From NCBI GenBank assembly GCA_043228905.1, contig JBHGNT010000022.1, positions 434,001-498,000 of the forward strand: a stretch of 64,000 nucleotides of DNA. The letters are read 5' to 3'. Below are positions 1 to 8,691 of this stretch, one piece after another. The translations under genes were made by a program, and so were the position numbers. Source of the stretch: Azolla caroliniana. Taxonomy: Eukaryota > Polypodiophyta. Numbering within the stretch: position 1 is the stretch's first letter; each line of letters starts with the position of its first letter. The notes beneath the pieces were generated by a model. The model ran no database searches and had not been told where the DNA came from. It saw only the letters and a program-made list of their open reading frames with translations.

Positions 1-325
1 AAGGAAGTAATGGAGCTCTTTCGTGTCTGTCGTCTCGAATTTTCCGGAGAGGAGGGACTTGACCTCCAATGACCATATCATCCACGTATAGGATGATGAC
101 AATCTTTGAACATGTAAAGATACTCACCTTGTTGAGGGAGTTGGATGATCTGGTGGATCCATCAAGGTGAGCATCTAGCCGGCTTCTTACATAGAGGGAG
201 TTGTCGGATTTTGACATTCGGAAGCCAATTTGGTGAAGATACTGAGTAATCTTCGAATGCCAAGAACACGGTGCTTGTTTGAGTCCATACAACGGCTTCC
301 TGAGATGATAGACTACGGTCGGGTG
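1..325 (-). pseudogene. Ty1/copia element C, reverse-transcriptase fragment (distal piece)
   Basis: Read on the minus strand, this piece carries reverse-transcriptase block LRKPLYGLKQAP (about 305-270), then a stretch matching MSKSDNSLYV, then a YVDD-type catalytic block near 100-80. The same block order occurs in copia H at 48.4-48.6 kb, so C and H are one family. The piece runs off the left edge. Its upstream half lies at 910-1077, separated by a 584-bp solo LTR, and GGGTG is duplicated on both sides of that insert. Frameshifts and a small insertion between the blocks show that it is dead. Confidence 0.8.
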
Positions 326-909
326 TGTTAGGATTGTAGCTGATCACAACCGGTTCACACACTTCCGTATGAGGGTGCAAAGAACAGGTCGACACTACAC
401 AGATGAAATAGAAAACAGAGAGTAGAGACACATAATGTTTTACATGGAAAACCGAAAGGGAAAAAAAACCACGGGGGTTCACAAACCCCAAGAAACGAAT
501 CACTATAAGGGGAGGAGTACAACAAGAGGATTTAAGGCAATGACCTTGAACTCTTCTTCATTGATTGACGACCACAGAGTTACCACTCTCACTCTCACTC
601 TCTCTCTCTGTCACTTACTAGTTACAGAGGCAACTACTCACTGTAACTTGTTACAACTATAATGATTATCACACTTACTAACTACTTGCCATAAGTGTAT
701 ATATACTCATATACATAACATACTATTTACAAATATAGCCTCAATAGGCACATTTAAACTATTTACAAATATAGTTTCTTGAATCGGCTTCGACCGATTC
801 GGCTAATACCCGAGTCGATTTTCAATCCATTGTCGATCCTTTTTTACCTATTGAATCCATTCCACTCGGCTTGTGCTCTTCCCATCCGGAGGGACCTGTT
901 TTCCCAACA
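326..909 (-). mobile_element. Solo LTR of a copia element (B-like family), TSD GGGTG
   Basis: The segment starts TGTTAGG and ends CCCAACA on the plus strand. It is flanked by GGGTG at 321-325 and 910-914, a clean 5-bp target-site duplication. The right end (ccggagggacctg..cccaaca) matches the outer end of the copia B LTR at 8665-8691. An internal tract (tttacatggaaaacc..aaaaaaaaccacgg, about 438-475) also matches 7970-8013. No internal domain is present, so this is a solo LTR left by LTR-LTR recombination. In its sense (minus) orientation it interrupts the RT of element C. Confidence 0.8.
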
Positions 910-1077
910 GGGTGGTTGGTCAATTCGAAACTGGGTGGTTGGACCATGTATACCTCCTCTTCTAATTCGTCTTGGAGGAAGACGTTCTTTACGTCCATCT
1001 GGTGGAGGTGCCACCCTTTTGCTGTGGCGAGTGCAATCACGGTTCAAACAATCGTCATCTTTGCCATCGGAGCAAAG
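910..1077 (-). pseudogene. Ty1/copia element C, reverse-transcriptase fragment (proximal piece)
   Basis: The minus strand encodes the RT block ALATAKGWHLHQMDVKN followed by an EEEVYMVQPP segment. Both are nearly identical to the corresponding part of copia H (48250-48360). The upstream part shifts frame. The reading continues at 325-1 once the solo LTR at 326-909 is removed. The right boundary is the start of a plus-strand LTR at 1078, and I found no further 5' part of C in the window. Confidence 0.8.
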
Positions 1078-1157
1078 TGTTAGGAATATGTCCCTCCTAT
1101 GGGAGGAGCCGATTGGTCGGGCCGAGGGCCGATAGTTGATGACAGGGAGGAGTTGAC

Positions 1158-1227
<70 letters not shown>

Positions 1228-1738
1228 TGATCCAAGTCGAAGACAAGGCCAACTAGTCGGGCTGATTGGACAATCGATATAAAGTCGGCTAGTCGACCAA
1301 TAGGCTGATTAACTGCTACTATAATAATAGAAGTGATAGTAGTATGGACTACATTTGTAAATAGACAATATGGTGTATGAGTATAAATACACTTAGGGAA
1401 AACCTTAGTGTGTAGAATAGAAAGTGCAGAATAGAGTTTCTGTAGTGTATAACAGAGAGACAAGGAGTGAGAGAGAGTGATTGTGAGCGGCGCCATATAC
1501 GAGACTAGACGTCAAGAGCCCTGTGTGGCTAATATACTCTGAACTAAGGAAGAGTGTTGTAACTTACTCTGTCATGTATATTTCTGAAATACTGAACCTC
1601 CGTTCCCGTGGGTTTTTTCAGATTTAGGGTTTCAACATTAAACACCGTGTATTGTGTATTTGCTATTTTATGTTTCCGCGTTATTGTGTATTACGCAGTC
1701 AGACTTTGTCACGGATTTGTGATCCAATCTTGTCAAAC
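1078..1738 (+). mobile_element. 5' LTR assigned to copia element D
   Basis: The segment begins TGTTAGGAAT and ends about AAACA just before a degenerate primer-binding site. It contains a TATA box (TATAAATAC, about 1381-1389) and a purine/pyrimidine-rich leader. Its 3' end (cattaaac..gtgt..tgcta..tttccgc) resembles the end of the LTR at 11994-12437, but the two LTRs are far from identical. An (AT)n tract has expanded within it. The flanking bases do not give a convincing target duplication with the right-hand LTR, so pairing the two as one insertion is an inference. Confidence 0.65.
1161..1225. repeat. (AT)n microsatellite, about 32 units
   Basis: An uninterrupted AT dinucleotide run of about 65 bp lies inside the LTR, upstream of its TATA box. 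No other function is visible. It is likely length-variable. Confidence 0.97.
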
Positions 1739-1751
1739 AAGTATAAGAGCT
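1739..1751 (+). other. Degenerate primer-binding site of element D
   Basis: The sequence aagtataagagc differs at three positions from the plant initiator-Met tRNA binding site TGGTATCAGAGC, which is intact at 7838-7849 (minus) and 45195-45206. It lies directly after the LTR and just before the gag start. Confidence 0.5.
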
Positions 1752-1763
1752 TGAGGTGCAAGC

Positions 1764-3022
1764 ATGGAAGGAGGTGTGAGTGGCTTCCAAGGAATGATGG
1801 TCCTGAACTCTCAAAACTATGCAGATTGGAAGATCAAGATGGAGGATCTTCTGATAGTCAAAGAGTTGTATGGGCCCATCGATAGTGCAGAAATACCCAC
1901 AAGGAGTGTCCTTTAGCACATGGTGAACGACCCAAATGCCTATGACATGTGGCAAAACTTGTCAGGTTTGTATCAGAGAAAGAATTCCCTCAACAAAACA
2001 TCTTTGATGAGGAAGATCGTGAGATTGAAATACAAGGATGGAGAAAGCATAGTCGCTCACGTAAGCACATTCATGGGGTATGTGAACCAACTTGCGGTAG
2101 CCAAGTTTCCCCTTGATGATGCAATGCATGCCATCCTTCTATTGTGTACCCTACCGGAAAACTGGGAGAATCTAGTGGTGACTCTCAACACTTCATGTCA
2201 AGAAAGACAAGCATCTTGAATGAGGAGAAAAGGAGGGACAAGGGTGTCTTGTTCCAGTCGGAGTCAAATCTGACTCAACATACTGGCAGAGGAAGGAATC
2301 GGCAAAGAAATCCACAAAGAAGGGATAAGTTCCAAGCTAGGTCCAAGTCCAGAGGTAAGCTAACATGCTTCTATTATGGGAAACCTGGACACTTCCAGAA
2401 GGATTGCTGACACCTCTAGAAGGACAAAGGTGTCTGTAATGATGTCGAACCAAGGAAGATTCCTGATGAAAAGGGCACTTCAGCCATAGTTACAAGTGTA
2501 GAGGAGATCATGCTCATTTGTGAGTAGGCAAGCAAAAATCTTGCAAGTGAAGAGTGCACCTGGGTGATTGAATCCGACGCATCTTTCCCTATAACTATGT
2601 CGAGAGAGTGTTTCTCGACTTACACAACCAGTGACCAGGGCACAAAGATGGGGAGGATGTTCATCCTCGACACCAATGACATTGGCACCACTTTGTTCGC
2701 CAAAGGACAAAAGGTTTGAATCGGACATCGACCTGTGGCACAAGCGGATCGGCCATGTCAATTACCGGAGGCTTTAAGACCTGCAGACGAAACGAGTTGT
2801 TTTCGGTTTGCCGAAGTTCAATGGTCGGAAGGTCCAAATATGTGAAGCCTGCCAGCTAGAGCAGCAACACCAGCTTCCATTCCCCACCGAAAGAAACCAT
2901 AGCCGTAACAAGCTTGACCTTATTCATTCTGATGTATGGGGACCGGCACAGACCGTTAGTCTTGGCAGGAGTCGGATATTTCGTCTCCTTCATCAACAAC
3001 TACAACCGGCACACATGGATCT
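1764..3022 (+). pseudogene. Copia element D gag-pol, 5' part (gag, zinc knuckle, protease, start of integrase)
   Basis: Reading starts at ATG 1764 (MEGGVSGFQG). It gives a copia gag (YADWKIKMEDLL, then YDMWQNLSGLYQRK and LKYKDGESIVAHV) broken by a stop near 1912. A zinc knuckle follows (CFYYGKPGHFQKDC, about 2368-2409). The protease active site is degraded: WVIESDASF stands where DSG is expected. A pre-integrase domain (DLWHKRIGHVN, CEACQLEQQHQLPFP) and the integrase N-terminus (LDLIHSDVWGPAQT) come next. Several stops and frameshifts make it non-functional. It breaks at about 3022, where minus-strand copia B begins, and resumes at 8692 with about 100 integrase residues missing. Confidence 0.85.
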
Positions 3023-3653
3023 CCGCCTCCGTGGTTGACAATGCAACCGTCTTCTGCAGCCGCGACTGCCATGAAACAACTCCTCCTGCATATGTCATTA
3101 CATACCCGGATGTAGACCGGCTGGTATCCACATCAGCCGACATGTCCGAATCGGTGAAACTGTCAAGTTGAGGTTTTCCGGAGCCGAATCGGAGACATAT
3201 ATTTGAAGTGCCCTTCAAATACCGGAGTATCCATTTGACGACGTTCCAGTGCTCCTTGCCGGGATTGCTCATAAACCGGCTCACCACTCCGACTGCGTAT
3301 CCTATATCCGGTCAGGTACACACCATTGCGTACATCAAGCTCCCAACGGCAGAGGCATATGGAAGCTTCATCATATCCGCCTTCTCTGCTTTCGTCTTTG
3401 GGCTTTGCTTACCGGATAACCTGCAGTTTGCCGGAAGTGTCGATCCGACCGGTTTCGCATCCGACATGTTGAACCGGTGAAGCACCTTTGTCACGTACTT
3501 CTCCTGTGACAACCATAATTGCTTCACTGACCGGTTCCGGATAATATGCATCCCCAGCATCTGCCTTGCCGGACCCAAGTCTTTCATTGAGAGCCTTCTT
3601 CAGCATCTGTATTTTGACTTGGTTCCGTCCGACGATCAACATGTCATCCACGT
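3023..3653 (-). pseudogene. Copia element B, 3' part: end of reverse transcriptase and RNase H
   Basis: On the minus strand from 3653 the reading begins VDDMLIVGRN, the second half of the RT catalytic block whose first half ends at 4752. It continues MKDLGPARQMLGMHI, then WILRYLKGT and an RNase H core (SRSTSGYVMTYAGGVVSW, TVALSTTEAE). A frameshift lies near 3590. The element stops abruptly at about 3023, before the end of RNase H, with no 3' LTR. The same junction has lost the middle of D's integrase, so one deletion probably removed both ends. Confidence 0.85.
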
Positions 3654-3819
3654 TGTCGTGAAGTACGAAAGCTTCACATTAAAAGTCTACAATAAGATAA
3701 ATACATAACTAAAATAACATTTGATAATGTTTTATATAATATTAACAACACATATGATAATATTATATATATGTAAAGAAAAATAATATATATATATAGA
3801 TAAATATATTATATTACAC

Positions 3820-3889
3820 GAACAAGAGAGGACTTGAACCAATAACCCCACCCTATGACTCTCAAATCTTACCATTTACTCTATACTAG
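3820..3889 (-). other. tRNA-like module (boxes A and B) inside the solo LTR
   Basis: On the minus strand, TAGAGTAAATGG resembles a pol III box A, and GGTTCAAGTCC, a good box B, follows about 35 nt later, the spacing of a tRNA. I see no convincing full cloverleaf or acceptor stem. It may be a decayed tRNA or tRNA-derived piece. Confidence 0.45.
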
Positions 3890-3990
3890 TAATATACATA
3901 AAATAAAGCATACTTTATATATACTTTATATTACATAAAGGATTTGCTTCATGATATAAAAATAAAGTTGTATGTTGTATTCAATAGCAT

Positions 3991-4053
3991 TTTGAGATTC
4001 GAACCCACAACCTCATACACCAAAGTTGACACACCTACCATTAGGATAGGCCC
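3991..4053 (-). other. Second tRNA-like module inside the solo LTR
   Basis: On the minus strand, CTATCCTAATGGTAGG (D-arm and box A-like) is followed by GGTTCGAATCT (box B-like) at tRNA spacing. It matches the layout of the module at 18398-18462, and like it is antisense to the LTR. It is not a credible functional tRNA. Confidence 0.45.
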
Positions 4054-4748
4054 TTTCTCTTTAAGATTATGTTTTCATTTTTATTCTTATTGCATATATT
4101 GTTTCATACATAAAAGCTCAAATGAGCGAGATGTTTATCATGCATCACATGTAATGCATGAACGCCAAATGGCGATCATGCATCACATGCATTTCATGCA
4201 CTACATGCATGATTTGTACCCTCCAATGCATCATATGCATGGGGGCACCTATTTAAATGGTGAAAGAAAAGATCAAAGGAGAGATAGGTATGAGATATCA
4301 ATCAAATATGTATTACATAAGAGATACCATAAAATAGAGAAAGAAAGGAAGAAGTTCAAGAGAAAGGTGGAGCTCTAGCTTGGCGGTCGTGGTGGTCAAC
4401 TCTCAACAAGAGGGAGGCGGTTCGAGCCTTATCTTCATTAAAATATTGAAGTGAAGATTGTAGTGGTCTACGATCAAGAAAGAGAAGAGCAATTACCTTG
4501 CAAGACAAAGTTCGGAGGTTTAACGACGTGAACAACCACTTTTGTAACTCTTTCATCAAATAATTATAAATCTCTTTTATTGCTTCAAATATCATTCTAT
4601 ATCCTATATTGTCATATCTTGTTGATCACTATTTATCTATCTCTACTCTTTCGTCTCTTCCGTCCATAATCCCAGTGATTCCTTCCTCACTTTCACGATA
4701 TCTTTTGTCTACGCAACGCTACGCTTCTAGGCGAGCCACGCCACGACA

Positions 4749-7700
4749 ACGTACAGAAGGAGTATCAAGAAGTCGCCTCCTTCGAACTTCTTCACAAACA
4801 CGCAGTGATCGGCCTGCGTCTTGTGGTACCCTTGATCAGTCATGAAGGAGTCGAACTTCCGGTACCATTGCCGGGGGGCCTGCTTCAACCCGTAGAGGCT
4901 CTTCTTCAACCGGCATACCAGGTTCTCCTTCCCTTTCTCCACAAATCCCTCCGGTTGTTGCATGTAGATCTCCTCTTCGAGGTCTTCGTGAAGGAATGTC
5001 GTCTTCACATCCAGCTGTTCTACCTCGAGGTCCATGCTTGCCGCTATACTCAGCACCGTCCGGATGGAGGTCATCTTTACTACTGGGGCAAATATCTCGT
5101 CGAAGTCCACGCCCTTCTTCTGCTGGAACCCCTTCACCACGATCCTGGCTTTGTATCTTGGGGGGTTTCCGGCATCTCCCGGTTTCAACTTGTACACCCA
5201 CTTGTTTCGGAGTGCCCACTTTCCTTTCGGCAACTCCACCAATTCGTACGTATGGTTCTCATGCAGGGAATCCATCTCATCTTGCATGGCACTTAACCAT
5301 TTGCGGCTGTGGGTGTCATCCTTCGCTTCTTCGAAGCTTTCCGGCTCCCCCTCATCGGTCAGTAGAACATGCTCTGCATCCGGAAATCTCCGGGGGGGCC
5401 TTCTCTCTCTTAGAGGATATCTCCGTCTCTGGGCTTCGGTAACTGGCTCCTCTATTTGCTCTTCATCCGAATTTGATTCGGGGTCTTGGCCGGTTTCGGT
5501 TTCAGCTTCCTTTACTTCTTCTTCAGCCTGTTCGGTATCCTCACCGTAACCGGCTGGTCCCTCGAGTGCTAACCGGTCTCTTGCCGGTTGGGTCTGCTAG
5601 TCGTAGAGTCGATCCTTACTAGTCGACTCGGAGTTCATTATCTTCTTCTCTGACTCCCAGTCGGCGAGCGTCTTGTCCTCCATGAAGATAATATCTCGAC
5701 TCCGGAATACCTTCTTGTCGACCGGGTCCCACACTCGGTAGCCGAACTCATCGTCGTCGTAACCGAGGAATATGCATGGTCGGGTCTTTGGATCTAACTT
5801 TCCTCTCCGGTCCTTAGCTACATGCACGTACGCGAGACACCCGAACACCTTTAGATGCCGGTAGGACACTTCCTTACCGGTCCAAACTCTCCGTGGCGTA
5901 TCTCCGTCCAAGGGTACTGAGGGTGATCTGTTTATCACGTATGTCGCCGTCGACAATGCCTCAACCCAAAACTTCTTGGGTAGTTTTGCATGCGCTAGCA
6001 TACTCCGGACCCTCTCCATTATGGTCCGGTTCATCCTCTCGGCCAGCCCGTTTAGTTCCGGCGTCTTCGACACGGTAAATTCGAGCCGGATTCCCTTCGA
6101 GCGGTAGTACTCCTCGAACTGCCCCCGGTATTCTCCTCCGTTATCTGCTCGAACCTCCTTCAGCTTCCGGCCGGTTTCTCTTTCCACTCTCGCGTGGAGC
6201 TCTTTGAAGACGGATAACACCTGATCCTTCGTCTTCAACAGTGTGGCCCACAGCTTCCGGCTGTGGTCATCTATGAACGTCACGAAGTACTGCGCTCCGG
6301 CATGTGACTTCATGTCTACTTGACACACATCCATATGCACCAACTCTAGTGGTGCATTACGTCTCATCGGTTGCCTTGGTCGGAAGGAGGTCCGGTTCTG
6401 CTTACCGGCCAGACAATCAGTGCACTTCTCTAAGTGCACGTTCTTCACTGGAATGAGGTTGTCGTCTGCAAGCCTCTTCATCCCCTTCTCGCTCATATGA
6501 CACAGCCTCTTGTGACACAGCTCACCGGCAGTGTCGGATGCCACGTTCACTTCTTCCAGACATAACCGGGCATTCATCAGGTACAGTGTGTTGACCTTCC
6601 GGGCCCGAGCCACAATCAGGCTCCCTTTGTTGAACTTCATGACACCGTTCCGGATGCTACCCGTGTAGCCTTCATCATCTAGCCGACCGGCTGATTTCAG
6701 GTTCAGACGAACCTCCGGAACGTGTCGGACATCCTTCAGCAGCAACTTGCATCCGGTTGGTGTTAACAGCCACACGTCTCCTATGCCGACAATTCGACAC
6801 GTACCTTCATTCCCCATCTGGACACAGCCGTGATCACCGGCTGAGTAGGATGAGAAGCATTTCCGGTCTAGGATAAGGTGGAACAATGCTCCGGAGTCGA
6901 CCACCCAGGTCATCTCGTCGCCGGCAAGGTTTATCTCACTCTCCTCGGTGATGAGCATCAACTCTTCTTCACTTGCTGCGATTGCCGTCGTCCCCTTCCG
7001 ATCCGGTCCCCTCCGGTCTTTGCCGTTCCGGTCCGGGGTCCGCTTCGAATCGGTACCGTCGGTTTCCTTGTCCTTTCGGAAATGCCGACAGTTCTTCTCG
7101 AAGTGTCCCAGCTTGCCGCAATAGAAGCAAGTAGGCCTCCCCCTTGACTTTGACCGTGTCCCCGACTTCTGCTGGTTCTGGGGACTACGATTTCTTTGTC
7201 TTCCGCGTTCCGATTCGGTAAGGAGCGCTTTGGAGTCGTAGCTCGTATCTTTATCCTTCCGATGTGCCTCCTCATCTAGCAAGCTCGACTTTACTCTTGC
7301 TAAGGATAACCGCTTTCCTTCCGGCCCGGCGTTGCCCAAAGTGACAACCAACGTCTCCCAACTATCCGGGAGGGAACCGAGCAAGAGTAGTGCTAGTACC
7401 TCGTCGGCGAGAGGTACTTCCAATGATGTTGCCTGGTGTATCAGCCCCTGAAAGGCATTCATGTGCTCTGCCATGCTGGAGCCATCTTGGTACCGGAGTC
7501 TTACTAGCTTCCGGAATACCGAAACCTGATTGACAACATTTTTGTTTTGAAACATTATGCCGATCTTCTCCCAGAGCTCATGAGCCTTGCTCTCTTCATC
7601 GAAGTTGTTGTATAGGCTCATGTCGATGAAGCACCGTATGTACGCCGTTGTCTTCATGTGCATCACCTCCCATATCGCGGCGTCGATTTTGTCCGGTCTC

Positions 7701-7822
7701 TTGTCCCCGAACTGAACTGGCAGCCAGAGGTCTTTAACCACGAGCATGTCCCTCATCTTCGACTTCCACACTGAATAGTTGGAGCCGGTGAGCTTGAACA
7801 TGCCGCCAAACGATTCGTCCAT
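4749..7822 (-). pseudogene. Copia element B gag-pol, 5' part (gag to reverse transcriptase)
   Basis: From ATG 7822 (MDESFGGMFKLTGSNY) one frame runs to 4752 with a single in-frame TAG at 5597-5599. In order: gag (YIRCFIDMSLYNN, VRLRYQDGSSMAEHM), zinc knuckle CFYCGKLGHFEKNC, protease with an intact DSG (WVVDSGALFHL), pre-integrase (CHKRLCHMSEKG, CTDCLAGKQNRTSF), integrase core (HMDVCQVDM, FIDDHSRKLW, ADNGGEY, LNGLAERMNRT), integrase C-terminus (LKVFGCLAYVHV, IFLGYDDDEFGYRVWD) and RT (WVYKLKPGD, QLDVKTTFLHEDLEEEIYM, SLYGLKQAPRQWY). RT is then cut at LLLY by the solo LTR. Codons are GC-rich compared with the flanks. This is the best preserved polyprotein in the window. Confidence 0.9.
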
Positions 7823-7837
7823 TTTCTGTGTTGTTAT

Positions 7838-7849
7838 GCTCTGATACCA
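7838..7849 (-). other. Primer-binding site of copia B
   Basis: The minus-strand sequence is TGGTATCAGAGC, a perfect match to the 3' end of plant initiator-Met tRNA. It lies two bases inside the LTR boundary and just ahead of the gag start, which fixes the element's orientation as minus. Confidence 0.95.
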
Positions 7850-7851
7850 CT

Positions 7852-8691
7852 TGACGGGAACTAAAAAACGCTCCTTATACACAATGCTCGGCCACAACCG
7901 TGCTTAGGATCATACACAGAAAACGGGAAAGAAAACACGACACGAAGAAGAGAAGAGTATGCAGGATGTTTACGTGGAAAACCCCAAACTAGGGTAAAAA
8001 AAACCACGGCAGCCCACAGCCTGCAAACTATCACTATGTTAGAATGTACAACAGTGAGTTCACGGAGGCAACGACCTCGTGCTCACGATCTTCGCCACAG
8101 GCGGCGGTTACAACTGAGACAACGACCTCTTCCTCTCTCTCTCTCACTCTCTCTGTACACAGTTACGCGCTCCAATCTCGCGCAGACAACAATGACAACC
8201 CCTTCTCAAAAGTTTGCCCTAAGTCATATTTATACTAATATGACTTTTCGGTTATTTACAAATATAGCCACGATGGACTTTCAGAAACATATTTACGAAT
8301 TTGTCTCTACATCCGGAGAGCGCTCCTCACCGGGCCTGCATCATCCGGATCTCCGTAGCCGGGTACTCCTCATCCGGTCTTCACCGGGTCTGTACCATCC
8401 GGCTCTCCGTAGCCGGGTACTCCTCATTCGGTCTTCACCGAGTCTATACCATCCGGCTCTCCGTAGCTGGGTACTCCTCATCCGGTCTTCACTGGGTCTG
8501 CACCATCCGGCTCTCCGTAGCCGGGTACTCCTCATCTGGTCTTCACCGGGTCTGTACCATCCGGCTCTCCGTAGCCGGGTACTCCTCATCTGGTCTTCAC
8601 CGGGTCTATACTATCCGGCTCTCCGTAGCCGGGTACTCCTCATCCGGTCTTCACCGGGTTTGCACCATCCGGAGGGACCTGTCTCCCAACA
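7852..8691 (-). mobile_element. 5' LTR of copia B
   Basis: The LTR runs TGACGGG..CCCAACA on the plus strand (sense TGTTGGGAGACAGG..). It borders the primer-binding site on its left. On its right, integrase sequence of element D resumes at 8692. Its outer end matches the solo LTR at 326-909. The U3 end is expanded by a 54-bp minisatellite that the solo LTR lacks. No 3' LTR of B remains, so no target duplication can be checked. Confidence 0.8.
8341..8664. repeat. 54-bp minisatellite, 6 units, inside the copia B LTR
   Basis: Six consecutive 54-bp units (core atccggctctccgtagccgg, then gtactcctcatccggtcttc) differ by only a few substitutions. Since 54 is a multiple of three and no unit contains a stop, long open frames appear on both strands. 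They are a by-product, not genes. In the LTR's sense orientation the array lies near the start of U3. Confidence 0.9.

Larger units (their letters stand above)
3654..4748 (+). mobile_element. 1095-bp solo LTR, TGTCGTG..CACGACA ends, TSD ACGT
   Basis: The ends are TGTCGTG and CACGACA, flanked by ACGT at 3650-3653 and 4749-4752. Removing the insert plus one ACGT restores the RT block of copia B across the join. It shares its first bases (TGTCGTGAAG), the atgcatg-rich tract followed by gggggca and a TATA-like tatttaaat (about 4238-4255), and its end with the LTRs at 17909-18631 and 21043-21832 (opposite orientation there). It is longer than those LTRs. Two antisense tRNA-like modules lie in the first half. 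No coding capacity is apparent. Confidence 0.75.

Noticed and set aside
3820-4053. Functional tRNA genes
   Set aside because: Boxes A and B are visible, but no acceptor stem or complete cloverleaf could be drawn. Kept only as tRNA-like modules.
4805-5549. Plus-strand open frames of 148-171 codons
   Set aside because: Antisense to the copia B RT and linker, which have clear domain motifs on the minus strand.
8341-8664. Regular repeats that could suggest a CRISPR array
   Set aside because: The units are contiguous 54-bp tandem copies with no unique spacers, in a plant LTR.
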